Shown here piece by piece: positions 21,942 to 30,486 of a DNA stretch of 37,204 nucleotides; positions within the stretch are counted from its first letter, which is position 1; the number at the start of each line of letters is the position of its first letter. The position numbers and the translations under genes are program-made. The stretch is from a bacterium. GTDB lineage: Bacteria; Vulcanimicrobiota; Xenobia; Xenobiales; JADMJV01. The stretch is taken from NCBI GenBank assembly GCA_030149525.1, contig JASBRJ010000068.1, forward strand, positions 1 through 37,204. Direction: 5' to 3'. The notes under the pieces were generated by a model. That model saw only the letters and a program-made list of their open reading frames with translations. It did no database searches and was not told where the DNA came from.

Positions 21942-23642
21942 ATGACCGGTCGGCGTCGTTTTCATATCACAGCCTCAAGTGTTCTTCTCGTTCTGCTCTT
22001 AATCCCGATTCTCGTTTTTCTTGCCCGCGCCGTCCATTGGCTTGCCGGTACGTCCGGTCATCGAGTGAATGTTCATCGCAAGCGGATTATGGCCAACTAT
22101 CTGCTGGAAGCCGGTCAGGCCCACGCTTTGGCCAAAATTAAGGAGAATGCGGATTGGCACGAAGGTTTCGAAAATGTAGCGCTCGACGACGTGCCGGGGA
22201 CATACTCTCTGGCCTTTAAGAATCCTGAAGCTACTTATCGCGAGGGTCAGTCGGTCAATAATATCACCGGGAATCAGTACGTGGATGGGCCGCGCGGGCC
22301 GAAGACGGTGAAACCCGGCACTCTAGAACTTGTAGTCCACGCCGATGTCGGGGGACAAAGAGTCTCCGGACAGAGAATTTTTGAAACGAAGACAAAACCT
22401 CTTCCTTCCTACGGCCTGGGAGCCAGCGGAAACATTGTCCTCAAGGGCTCTGTTTCCATTCGCGGCATTACCAGCCTGGCTAATCAGGTGGAGGTACCCG
22501 CCGGGATCCATTCCAACTCCGAGGGAACGATGGGCCCCACTATTCAGTGGGCGAAGAACGATCGTTCCGACAGAATGGAGGTCAAGGGGACGGTAACGTC
22601 GTCGGCCGACACCGCCGATGCGATTCAACTCCAAGGGGTTAAGGGGGTGGACTACAACGTCACCGAGATCGAAGCGAACACGGCCAAGCTTCCCGTGCCC
22701 TCGAAGAATATCGTAGAAACCGTTTCTCTCCACTCCTCTCTGCCCTCACCGAGCTTCAACAATTACGGCACGACCACATTGACCTCCGGGGCGAGCTACT
22801 ATTCCGGCAACGCTTCTCTTCAGGGGGATCTCGTTTTGAACGGGCACGACCTGTATGTGGACGGTGATCTGCGGGTCAACGGCACCATCCGAGGAGACGG
22901 ATCGGTTTATGTGACAGGGAAAACAACCCTCAAGGGAGACAGCGAGATAAAGGCCGAGGAGACCGGTGTGGCGCTCTTTAGCCACGGAGCGGTCGAGCTT
23001 CGAGGGTTCGACGGCCAAGAGTTTTTGGCGTCTCTCCGACGGGACGACGCTCAATTGGCTCAGGCCCTGGATGAGTACGATCGGTCTTTTCAGCCTCTTA
23101 CGGTTCAGACGGCCAACTTTAAGGGCACCAACAAAAAGACACATTATCTCTACGAAGACACTCGAAGCAGTTTTGCTCCAGGTCTTCTGGACTCGTTCGA
23201 TCAAAGAGGCCTGCGAGGCGAAACGGCCTCTTTTATTAGAAAACAGCTCCAAAAGCAGGCCGATCATAAACTGGTCGAATTTCAAACGACGAATACCTGG
23301 GCGGCTTCCCGTCGACGCTACAGTCGAAACTTCACCGGAAAACTCTACACCGGAAAGCCCCCCGATGCCGACTTTTCAAAAATCGGTCAAGCCTATTTTC
23401 AAGGCCTGATCGTGAGCGACCACTATGTGCTCACCGACAACTCCATATCCATCGTGGGGAGCCTCTGGTCCACAGGCTCCAATACGGCACCGCCTGTTAC
23501 TATCGACGGGAGAACGGTTCAGTCTGGAGATATCATCCTCAACAACGGTACGGAAGTGGTCATGAACCGAGAACTGCTGGAAGAACCTCGAACAGCCACC
23601 CGCGACGTCACCGACTTCCAGTTGAAGAGTTGGGTTAAGTAG
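21942..23642 (+). CDS. PilX-like protein with beta-helix passenger (paralogue 1)
   Basis: The 566-residue product has a short basic N-terminus (TGRRRFHITASS), one strongly hydrophobic helix (VLLVLLLIPILVFLARAVHWL) and an amphipathic continuation with the pilin-like NYLLEAGQAHALAKI, the pattern of PilX/minor-pseudopilin N-termini; no canonical GFTLIE cleavage site is present. The middle is a regular beta-helix (LQGDLVLNG, LYVDGDLRVNGTI, GSVYVTGKTTLKG, SEIKAEETGVALFS), similar to bactofilin-like or DUF7305-type domains. The C-terminus ends QLKSWVK. It is paralogous along its whole length to the 25120 gene (both contain SVNNI, VDGPRGPKTV, YFQGL). Likely an envelope-anchored surface or pilus-associated protein. 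It overlaps the convergent DUF2252 gene by eight bases. Confidence 0.85.
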   Translation: MTGRRRFHITASSVLLVLLLIPILVFLARAVHWLAGTSGHRVNVHRKRIMANYLLEAGQAHALAKIKENADWHEGFENVALDDVPGTYSLAFKNPEATYREGQSVNNITGNQYVDGPRGPKTVKPGTLELVVHADVGGQRVSGQRIFETKTKPLPSYGLGASGNIVLKGSVSIRGITSLANQVEVPAGIHSNSEGTMGPTIQWAKNDRSDRMEVKGTVTSSADTADAIQLQGVKGVDYNVTEIEANTAKLPVPSKNIVETVSLHSSLPSPSFNNYGTTTLTSGASYYSGNASLQGDLVLNGHDLYVDGDLRVNGTIRGDGSVYVTGKTTLKGDSEIKAEETGVALFSHGAVELRGFDGQEFLASLRRDDAQLAQALDEYDRSFQPLTVQTANFKGTNKKTHYLYEDTRSSFAPGLLDSFDQRGLRGETASFIRKQLQKQADHKLVEFQTTNTWAASRRRYSRNFTGKLYTGKPPDADFSKIGQAYFQGLIVSDHYVLTDNSISIVGSLWSTGSNTAPPVTIDGRTVQSGDIILNNGTEVVMNRELLEEPRTATRDVTDFQLKSWVK

Positions 23643-24930
23643 AGGGCGGTGTGCCGTATCGGGAGTTCCATTCCCGATAGTCGCTTTCAACCTGTCGTGC
23701 GTAGGTGCGGCTGAACCGGATCAGTTTAGACAAGAATTTGTCTTCCTGACTCCCCACCCAACCTTTCAAGTCGACACCTGATTTAGAGTGGGCGCGGGCT
23801 AAAAGTCTACCCATGGCGTCTGCCACAGGCTCCAGATTCCCCGCAATCTCATCGAGAGAGTCTTTTTCTCGTTCTCGCTCACGAGTGAAGAAGGTGAGGG
23901 AATTGTCCTTAAAAGTTTGATGACGCTCATCGGTAACGCCTCCGAGCTTGTTCCAGAGGTCCAGAAACTCTTTTCCGTCCGCCCTTTTCAGATCGCCGTC
24001 CTGATTGTTAACGGGCGAGGGGAGGAGAACTTTGGTTTCCAAAATCCACGGGTCTTCTCGATCTTTGGAAGTGACGAGCGAATAGTATCGCTCCAGGCCG
24101 CGAGTGCTGCCACCGGAATGGGGCTTGGAAGCGAGATCTAGAAACTTTAGGTCGGGAAACTCGTCCTCAAGCTCTCGAGTGATCTCTTTCTGCCGGTCTT
24201 TCTCCGGATCGACCAGCTTGCCGTCCCGTTTGAGTTTTCGGCCGCCGTCCGTCGTCCACTTTGTGATGAAGTTGTGCTGGCTTTTAGAGCCGGCTTTTTC
24301 GATGATGGCCCTGATGGGACCCTCACTCTCCTCGGCCGTGAGGTAGCTTGGTCCCTCTTCGCCCAGATGGTTCAAGTAGGCGCGGCCCATCTTCTCCACC
24401 AGTCGCATGGAGTCTCGAGCAGAAAGATTGGCCGAGCGACCTGCCACGTAGAGGCTCACACCCAGCCGTTCCAAATCGTATTCCGGCGAGCCCACGGCGG
24501 CTTGGTCGAAGTCGTTGAATCCCCAGACGGCTTTGCCCTCGGGCCCCCGAAATGTCCCACTATTGCCGAAATGGAGATCCCCTACGATGGGAACATTGGG
24601 GGCCGGGGTATCCAGAAGTCGGGAGGCTTTGCTGTAAGTTGTTTTGAGGTCTTGGTAGAAGAGGGCCGGGCTGGCCCGAAAAAAGGTGTGGCTGGATTCC
24701 GCCATCAGGGCGCGTTTCTCAGCCTTCATTTCGTTGCTGATACCCAGTTGCTCGTCGAAGTCGGCCATGAACGATACGGCTTCGTGAGGTGGACGGTACC
24801 TGATCTGAGGATCAACTCGCACCGTATCCACAAGACTTGATGGAGCCGATTCTCGACTGGCTGAGGCTGAAGACATGCGCTGAAAAACAGCTCGTTGCTG
24901 CGCGCTTAAAGATGCCAACCGACCGATCAA
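23635..24930 (-). CDS. DUF2252 family protein (kinase-like fold)
   Basis: The 431-residue product carries the DUF2252 signature: FFRASPALFYQDL, then VGDLHFGNSGTFRG, FNDFDQAAVGSPEYDLERLGVSLYVA, and a C-terminal RLLARAHSKSG helix. The GDLHFGN and NDFDQA motifs correspond to the catalytic-loop and metal-binding motifs of protein-kinase-like/aminoglycoside phosphotransferase folds, so phosphotransfer is likely by analogy, but the substrate is unknown. The start is TTG 24930 with a good aggagg nine bases upstream; ATG 24873 is an alternative. It has its own promoter (24966-24995) and sits between the two PilX-like paralogues on the opposite strand, suggesting an insertion between duplicated genes. 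Confidence 0.9.
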   Translation of the reverse strand: MIGRLASLSAQQRAVFQRMSSASASRESAPSSLVDTVRVDPQIRYRPPHEAVSFMADFDEQLGISNEMKAEKRALMAESSHTFFRASPALFYQDLKTTYSKASRLLDTPAPNVPIVGDLHFGNSGTFRGPEGKAVWGFNDFDQAAVGSPEYDLERLGVSLYVAGRSANLSARDSMRLVEKMGRAYLNHLGEEGPSYLTAEESEGPIRAIIEKAGSKSQHNFITKWTTDGGRKLKRDGKLVDPEKDRQKEITRELEDEFPDLKFLDLASKPHSGGSTRGLERYYSLVTSKDREDPWILETKVLLPSPVNNQDGDLKRADGKEFLDLWNKLGGVTDERHQTFKDNSLTFFTREREREKDSLDEIAGNLEPVADAMGRLLARAHSKSGVDLKGWVGSQEDKFLSKLIRFSRTYARQVESDYREWNSRYGTPPST

Positions 24931-24965
24931 ATCCGTCTGCCTCCTGCTCTCGTCATTAGGTGGAT

Positions 24966-24995
24966 AGTTTAGCAGGCTAAGACCCGACTTGTCAT
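24966..24995 (-). promoter_or_regulatory. Predicted promoter of the DUF2252 gene
   Basis: On the minus strand ATGACA (24995-24990), an 18-base spacer and extended TGC-TAAACT (24971-24966). The -10 core TGCTAAACT is identical to that at 15261-15269. Confidence 0.5.
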
Positions 24996-25102
24996 GGTCT
25001 TGTCCAGAAGTTTACAGACCGTCTCCGCTCCGGCAACGTTGCCGACTCTTTACCGGATTGTAACCAGGTTGTGAAGGACGAGGCTAATGAGGGAAAATCT
25101 GC

Positions 25103-25111
25103 TAGTATAAG
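25103..25111 (+). promoter_or_regulatory. -10 element for the 25120 operon
   Basis: TAGTATAAG (25103-25111), preceded by TGC, resembles an extended -10 (TATAAG). It ends eight bases before the TTG start at 25120, leaving at most a few bases of leader. No -35 is apparent. Confidence 0.4.
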
Positions 25112-25119
25112 TTTTAGGT

Positions 25120-26823
25120 TTGGTAAGAAATTTTCTTCATACATGTGGTAGGTTCCAGGATAATCGTCGTGGTGGCGCCGTTTTGCTGGTTATCTTGCTT
25201 ATCCCGATCTTGGTCTTTCTAGCCAGGGCGGTGGCCTGGCTTTCAAGCTCCAGTCACTTTCGAACCGTTTCACACCGGGATAAGATTTCCAACACCTACA
25301 TCATGGAAGCCGGATTGAATCACGCCCTGACCCTTCTCCGGGAAGACTCCGAATGGAACGAAGGTTTCGATCATCAGGGTCTCTCACGCGTCAAGGGCTC
25401 TTACTCCATCCATTTCCAGAAGTCGGGTGAACCGTACGTGCCCGGTAACTCCGTCAATAATATTTCGGGATTTGAAGCCGTGGACGGCCCCCGGGGGCCG
25501 AAAACCGTCATGCCTCTCACCATAGAACTCGTCGTTCATGCGGAGAACGGTGGCAGCGAGAGTAGCGGTGTGTTTGTCATGGAAGCTCTCTTGAAGAATC
25601 TGAGTGAGATCGCAATCGGTTCTGCGGGCAATATCGTCATGAACGGGAACGTCAACATCACCGGCGTTCAGGATGTCCTCAACTGGGCTCCCGTCAACGC
25701 AGGAATTCACTCCAACAAGACCGGCGCCGGCACCGACCCGGTGATAGCCTGGAAGCCCAAGAGGGCCGGAGACACGGCAACATTTTCCGGCAAAGTCTCC
25801 ACTACGGCAACCGGCTCTAACGCGATTCAGTTTGCCGGGACCAAGGATACCGACTTCTCCGCCTCGGCCTTTGAGACGGGGGCGGCTCGAATGCCGACAC
25901 CTGCTCCCGATATCGTCACGGCCGTCCAGCAGAACCGCTCGGCCGCCGATCCCCCGGTGAACAATTTTGGGACTACAACCCTAGGCGCCCAAGACTATCA
26001 TTCCCAGGGTAATCTCGAGTTGCAGGGCGATCTGGTTTTGCAGAACGGAGTGCTTTATGTGGAGGGGGATCTGGTGGTCAACGGCTCCATAACGGGAGAC
26101 GGCTCCATATTTGTCACCGGCAAAACAATCTTCAAGGGAGAGGCGGCCGTCAAGGCCAACGAGACCGGCATCGCGCTGTATAGCGAGGGACCGATCCAAC
26201 TGAAGGGTTTCAACGGAAGGGAGTTCGTGGAAAGGCTGCTCTCCAATCCCAACGACAGGGCTACCTACAATCAAGCCATGGCCACTTTCAAAGCGGAGAT
26301 GCATGTGGCAAGCAATAAGACTCCCAATGCACCTCAACGGGCTGCGGCGGCCAAAGCACAACAGGCTCTTGGAACGATCAAAACTCTCATCGGTCGAGAA
26401 CTGAACAGGCAACTGGGTCGTCAGGGCTCTGCTGAAACGGCGAATTTTATTGAGAGTCAACTCGCTATCTACGATAGCCTGGTGGCCTTTACCGCCCAGC
26501 ACTATCCTCATCGAAAAGAGTTCCGAGAAACGACCGCCCAACTCAATAATCAACTGGATCGCCTGGGGACCGCTTACTTTCAAGGTCTTATGGTGAGCAA
26601 TACCTACATTCACGCTGAGAGCTCGGTGGGAGTTGTTGGCGCTATGTACGCTACCGGGAACAATGCCGATGTGATCGATGAGATCGATGGAGAGACGGTT
26701 AAAAGCGGCGACATCTTTCTGGGCGACAATTGCGAAATGGTTTTCAATAAGGAGCTTCTGGATGAACCGGAAGCCAAGTCCAACGAGGTTGAGAGGTTTT
26801 TGCTCCGCGCCTGGGTTCGATGA
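25120..26823 (+). CDS. PilX-like protein with beta-helix passenger (paralogue 2)
   Basis: The 567-residue product is paralogous to the 21942 gene product. It has the same hydrophobic N-terminal helix (LLVILLIPILVFLARAVAWL), the pilin-like YIMEAGLNHALTLL, the shared SVNNISG and VDGPRGPKTV, a beta-helix core (GDLVLQNGVLYVEGDLVVNGSITG), and YFQGLMVSNTYI plus a RAWVR end. The variable part lies between about residues 380 and 480. The start is TTG 25120, the only start codon before the hydrophobic helix. The gene ends in ATGA, shared with the next gene (26820), and opens a three-gene coupled operon with the PPDK relative and a helical protein. A pseudopilin or envelope role is inferred. Confidence 0.85.
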   Translation: MVRNFLHTCGRFQDNRRGGAVLLVILLIPILVFLARAVAWLSSSSHFRTVSHRDKISNTYIMEAGLNHALTLLREDSEWNEGFDHQGLSRVKGSYSIHFQKSGEPYVPGNSVNNISGFEAVDGPRGPKTVMPLTIELVVHAENGGSESSGVFVMEALLKNLSEIAIGSAGNIVMNGNVNITGVQDVLNWAPVNAGIHSNKTGAGTDPVIAWKPKRAGDTATFSGKVSTTATGSNAIQFAGTKDTDFSASAFETGAARMPTPAPDIVTAVQQNRSAADPPVNNFGTTTLGAQDYHSQGNLELQGDLVLQNGVLYVEGDLVVNGSITGDGSIFVTGKTIFKGEAAVKANETGIALYSEGPIQLKGFNGREFVERLLSNPNDRATYNQAMATFKAEMHVASNKTPNAPQRAAAAKAQQALGTIKTLIGRELNRQLGRQGSAETANFIESQLAIYDSLVAFTAQHYPHRKEFRETTAQLNNQLDRLGTAYFQGLMVSNTYIHAESSVGVVGAMYATGNNADVIDEIDGETVKSGDIFLGDNCEMVFNKELLDEPEAKSNEVERFLLRAWVR

Positions 26824-28604
26824 TCGAAGGCAGGCTTTTCAGTCGAGATCCCAAGAGTGGTCTCAAACGACTCTCCGGTTCGGTGCTTCTGGATCCAAAA
26901 TCTCCAACCGAACTTCCTCTTTTCTGTCTTCAGCAACGTTACCCGCAAATCGTTGTCCAATTGGAGGGCCTCGTGGCCGCGCGGGAACGAGAACATGGTG
27001 GGGCCGTCCAGTGCCGTTTTCAGGTTGTGGACGAGCAAGCTGTTCTGACCGAGGTCGAAGACCTCAAGTGTTCTGTTGAAGCCAAGTTGAGAATTCTCAA
27101 GGACTTGGTGGAGGAAGGCTCGCTCACTTGCGGGCAAGCTCTAGAACGGCTTGAGCCTTTCGATCTTCGTCAATGTCCTCAAATTTCTAAGCGAGACGTT
27201 CATCGACTGAAAAACGAGGGTCGCCTAATGGCCGAGGGTTCGGGGAACGGATTAGGGATCGCCGCAGGTTACCTGGCCTTTGATGCGGAGTCGGCCTGGA
27301 AAATCCACGCACGGAATAAGCCGGTTTTGCTGGTCACCCAACGCCTTGACCTTGGGTCAAAAGACGCTCTGGAAGTTTGTCAGGGCGTCCTCTCCTCGGA
27401 GCCCGCTCCCTGGTTTCGAGAGAAGCCCCTCCTGGTGATTCCTGCTCTTGATAATCTTCGGCCGGACCGGGACTACATTCTGGATTCCACTCATCATAAA
27501 CTGTGGCGGGGGTGTGTCGAGCCTGAAATGGCCCCTGGAGAGACGGCACTGGCACCGATCCGTTCCTGGCTGAGATCGGTCGGTGGGCTGGACGTCAGGT
27601 GCAATCTTAGCTCGGTCGATGAGGCCGAGAGTCTGGCTGGGAGTGATGTTCACAGTGTGGGGCTCTGCCGGGCGGAGCTGTTTTTTCAATCCTCTCCGCA
27701 AAGATTGGAGGTTCTAAGAGAGGCGCTCAATGGAGCTATTGCAGGTGAGAAGTCGGGGACCGACGCGATGGCCGCTGTTATCGCTGCAGACGTGGAGCGC
27801 CTTTTGAAAGCGCTTTCTCCTCACCGGGACGCCGTTCTGACTCTGCGGTTTTTCGATGCGCCTTTGAGCCGAATGCTCACTCTCTGGACCCGATATTTAG
27901 GAGTCACCCGAGAGCAGCTTCACGACTTTCTTTGGGGGTTGTTGGAGGAACGGAATTCCACCCAAGGCCTTAGAGGAGGTCGGTTCTCTTTACTCTTCCC
28001 TGCTTTCTTCGAGGCTCAGGTTCGAGGTGCGGGCCTGGCGCTAAAGCGAACCGGCGAGAAGGGGAGGTTGCAACTCATGCTGCCGGGCGTGAGCACAGTG
28101 GAAGAGGTGCGCTTTTTTCACCGTAGAGCCGACAGTGTGTTCCGATCTTTGGAACTGGAACCGCCCTGCTTCGGTATGATGCTTGAGACTCCGAGAGCGT
28201 GCTTGTTGGCGGACCGTTTTGTGGAGGACTGCGACTTCTTCTCTTTCGGCACCGGCGATCTTACGGAGTCGGTTTTTGCTCTCTCTCGCTACGACGCTCC
28301 CCTTAGCTTTCTGGCCGAGTTTCTGGATGCGTCCGGCTTATCCGAGGATCCTTTCAAACGGCTCGATTCCACCGGCGTAGGAGAATTGATGGCTCTGGCC
28401 TGTCAGAAGATTCGGGCCCACAGAGACGATGTCGAGATCGGTTGGTGTGGTGCGCAGGCGGTTCACGGAGTGCCGAACGATTTGTGGGAGAGGCTCAATC
28501 TCGATTATGTCAGCGTGCCTCTCAATTCCGTCGAGGCCACCAGGCTTTCCGCGTTTCAGAGCTCTCTAGGACTGCACGCTCCATCGGAGAACACGAACCC
28601 ATGA
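26820..28604 (+). CDS. Truncated PPDK-like protein lacking catalytic His
   Basis: The 594-residue product aligns with the last two thirds of pyruvate phosphate dikinase (usual length about 870). Residues 1-115 match only the C-terminal part of the ATP-grasp domain (FSRDPKSG, AKLRILKDLVEEG). Residues 140-215 match the swivelling phosphohistidine domain, but the GGMTSHAAVVAR motif is replaced by GVLSSEPAPWFR, so the catalytic His is absent. The PEP/pyruvate barrel (250-594) keeps Arg284 (GLCRAELFF), Arg343 (LTLRFFD), Glu456 (MLETPRA), Asp480 (FSFGTGDLT) and Cys543 (GWCGAQ); the Asn before Asp480 is Gly. PEP/pyruvate and Mg binding may persist, but the ATP-dependent dikinase reaction cannot. It is translationally coupled to the genes on both sides. 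Confidence 0.88.
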   Translation: MIEGRLFSRDPKSGLKRLSGSVLLDPKSPTELPLFCLQQRYPQIVVQLEGLVAAREREHGGAVQCRFQVVDEQAVLTEVEDLKCSVEAKLRILKDLVEEGSLTCGQALERLEPFDLRQCPQISKRDVHRLKNEGRLMAEGSGNGLGIAAGYLAFDAESAWKIHARNKPVLLVTQRLDLGSKDALEVCQGVLSSEPAPWFREKPLLVIPALDNLRPDRDYILDSTHHKLWRGCVEPEMAPGETALAPIRSWLRSVGGLDVRCNLSSVDEAESLAGSDVHSVGLCRAELFFQSSPQRLEVLREALNGAIAGEKSGTDAMAAVIAADVERLLKALSPHRDAVLTLRFFDAPLSRMLTLWTRYLGVTREQLHDFLWGLLEERNSTQGLRGGRFSLLFPAFFEAQVRGAGLALKRTGEKGRLQLMLPGVSTVEEVRFFHRRADSVFRSLELEPPCFGMMLETPRACLLADRFVEDCDFFSFGTGDLTESVFALSRYDAPLSFLAEFLDASGLSEDPFKRLDSTGVGELMALACQKIRAHRDDVEIGWCGAQAVHGVPNDLWERLNLDYVSVPLNSVEATRLSAFQSSLGLHAPSENTNP

Positions 28605-29917
28605 CCACTTACCTGACGGAAGATTTCTTCGCTCTCTTATTGGAATACTCTCAAGGCAAGGTCGATCAGGCCGTCTACCAACAAGCTGTGGAGTCCACTC
28701 TTAATCAGATACGGCAACGGCGGGAACAGTTCGAAGACGATTTTCCCCCGGGGAGTCCTGAGATGCCGGAGTCCGTACGAGGCGAGTTGGCCGGCGGCTT
28801 AGGGGCCTACATAGACGCCTTAAGGAGCCTGGAACAGCTGAACGATCCTTCTCAGGTCCAAGAGAGAATGAGCGATCTGCAGAGGGCCGTTAAAGCTATT
28901 CGAAGTGCCCAGCAAGAGCACCAAAGATTTCTCTCGGAAGGGCCTACTATGCTACCTTTCCTCAACCGTTTTCTTCTCCACTACGAGGCCGCCAGAAGGG
29001 GCGAGGTCAGTCCCGCCTTGAGCCGGATTTTAGAGGAGCATCCTACCTTTTTGCAATGGATGAGCCGGGAGTTGGAGCAGCGTCCCGTCGATCCGTCTTT
29101 AAGTCAGCTTCTCTTTCAGCTTCGGCAGTTCTTTATTTCTGTTGGTCAGGCTCTTGAGGCGGGAGAAGAGCTTCCCGAAGTGTATGAGGATATCGTGGAA
29201 ATCGGCTCGGAGCTTGCCGACGGGCTTCTGCTGGAGCCACACTCAATATCATCTCAAGGTCCCACTCCCATTTCCGCCGTCAATCGAATATTCGAAGCTC
29301 TTGGCTCGGCGACCGGAGATCATGAAGAGCTTGGTTACCTTATCAGCATCATCGATCAGTGCAAGAAGTATCTTCGAACCGTTTGCCCAACCCGATCCGA
29401 TCCCCGGCTCTTCCAAGCTTTAGCGCGAGTTCTCAAGCATCTCGACGCCATGGAGGAGTGTTTGCAGAAGTCGGAGGGGTTTGATGCGCTGGTTGCATGC
29501 GCCGAGGGTTTGGAGAAAGACACCATCGAACTGGCCGACCAGGTGGAGAAGGTCATGAAAAGTGAAGCCTGGTCTAGCCCTCTCTACGAGCAGCAGACAT
29601 CCGGTCTACCGGACTTTTTTCGTAGCCACCTTCTGCCCGCCTACAAGTTTGTGGACGGCTCTGCCGAGCCCGACAGCGTCGTCGAGGCGGCAGAACATCT
29701 GGAGGCGAGCGCGGCGTATTTCCAATCTCTTCTCAATGGTGCTGAGGACGACGGACAGAAGAATCTGGTGGAGCAAGCCCTGGCGTTGGTGGCCGAGGTT
29801 TCCGGGCTTCTCAGGAGCCTGGCTGAGAGCGGTGAGGAAGGCCTGCTCTCTTTTGCAAGCGGTGCTTGCGCCCAAGCGACTTCCATGCTGCAAGAGGCCG
29901 GAGTGCCGCTTAAATAA
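28601..29917 (+). CDS. Helical protein of unknown function, third gene of operon
   Basis: The 438-residue product starts at ATG 28601, overlapping the previous stop by four bases (ATGA). It is almost entirely predicted helix, acidic and Leu/Glu/Gln-rich (TTYLTEDFFALLLEYSQGKV, EEHPTFLQWMSRELEQRP, FQALARVLKHLDAMEECLQ, VEAAEHLEASAAYFQSLL), without signal peptide or membrane span. The repeated helix-turn-helix lengths suggest an alpha-solenoid or four-helix bundles rather than a single coiled coil. No family is recognised. Stoichiometric coupling with the degenerate PPDK and the PilX-like protein suggests the three act together, perhaps as a cytoplasmic scaffold at a surface-assembly machine (inference). 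Confidence 0.8.
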   Translation: MTTYLTEDFFALLLEYSQGKVDQAVYQQAVESTLNQIRQRREQFEDDFPPGSPEMPESVRGELAGGLGAYIDALRSLEQLNDPSQVQERMSDLQRAVKAIRSAQQEHQRFLSEGPTMLPFLNRFLLHYEAARRGEVSPALSRILEEHPTFLQWMSRELEQRPVDPSLSQLLFQLRQFFISVGQALEAGEELPEVYEDIVEIGSELADGLLLEPHSISSQGPTPISAVNRIFEALGSATGDHEELGYLISIIDQCKKYLRTVCPTRSDPRLFQALARVLKHLDAMEECLQKSEGFDALVACAEGLEKDTIELADQVEKVMKSEAWSSPLYEQQTSGLPDFFRSHLLPAYKFVDGSAEPDSVVEAAEHLEASAAYFQSLLNGAEDDGQKNLVEQALALVAEVSGLLRSLAESGEEGLLSFASGACAQATSMLQEAGVPLK

Positions 29918-29934
29918 GGGGATTTGTTACAATC

Positions 29935-29976
29935 CTATGATCGCTTAGCCTCTGAGGTGCAGCTTTGATATCATAG
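29935..29976 (+). promoter_or_regulatory. Inverted repeat in the leader of the 30015 gene
   Basis: CTATGAT (29935-29941) and ATCATAG (29970-29976) are perfect 7-bp complements enclosing a small GCCTCTGAGG hairpin. The pair sits about 40 bases before ATG 30015 and could be a leader stem or an operator. The half-site GGGGATTT at 29918 resembles the local palindromic repeat but has no partner. Confidence 0.35.
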
Positions 29977-30014
29977 CGGCAAGATAACTACAGATTAGTC
30001 AGGAGCAGACCACC

Positions 30015-30272
30015 ATGGCATTAGCGCCCTTCCCTAGAACACCACAGCCGACACCTCGCCCTACTTATCCCAGACCGGGTGGTGGCGGTTACGGAAATCC
30101 ACAAATTCTTTTCACCATGATGCAGATTATGATGAAAATGGCTCAGATGATGATGACCCAATTTCAACACGGTGGAAACCAGTACGGAAGCCCTTTTCAA
30201 ACCCCCGGCGGCTACGGTTCGCCCCAGCCAAGTCCTTTCAACTACGGGGTCCAGCCACACTTTTACGCTTAA
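30015..30272 (+). CDS. Small Met-rich protein
   Basis: The 85-residue product starts at ATG 30015, with aggag upstream. A Pro/Arg/Gly-rich N-terminus (FPRTPQPTPRPTYPRPGGGGYG) is followed by a Met-rich helix (ILFTMMQIMMKMAQMMMTQFQ, ~residues 30-50) and a Gly/Pro/Gln/Tyr-rich tail (GGYGSPQPSPFNYG). It has the same plan as the 133-residue protein at 10240-10641. A Met-rich helix flanked by disorder could bind copper(I), hydrophobic partners (as in the SRP M-domain) or membranes, but none of these is demonstrated. It is a monocistronic gene ended by a good terminator at 30306-30336. Confidence 0.78.
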   Translation: MALAPFPRTPQPTPRPTYPRPGGGGYGNPQILFTMMQIMMKMAQMMMTQFQHGGNQYGSPFQTPGGYGSPQPSPFNYGVQPHFYA

Positions 30273-30305
30273 AGCCGTTCCGATATCGCAACAATCTTGA
30301 AAACA

Positions 30306-30336
30306 GTCGCTCAGGCCCCTGCCTCGGCGACTTTTT
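30306..30336 (+). terminator. Intrinsic terminator after the 30015 gene
   Basis: GTCGC (30306-30310) ... AGGC/GCCT ... GCGAC (30327-30331) form a two-part stem directly followed by TTTTT (30332-30336). It lies about 35 bases after the stop codon at 30272. Confidence 0.85.
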
Positions 30337-30486
30337 CGTTTCCCGGCAAGATTCGTGCCACATCTTCAAGCTGCAGAAAAAAGTTCTGAAGGAATGTAAC
30401 ACTCTGGAGGATGGAGTTGTCTGTTGCTGTAGAGAATCCATGCGTTTGGAGGCATTTACCATACTTTTCTTTAGGATATCGACTCT

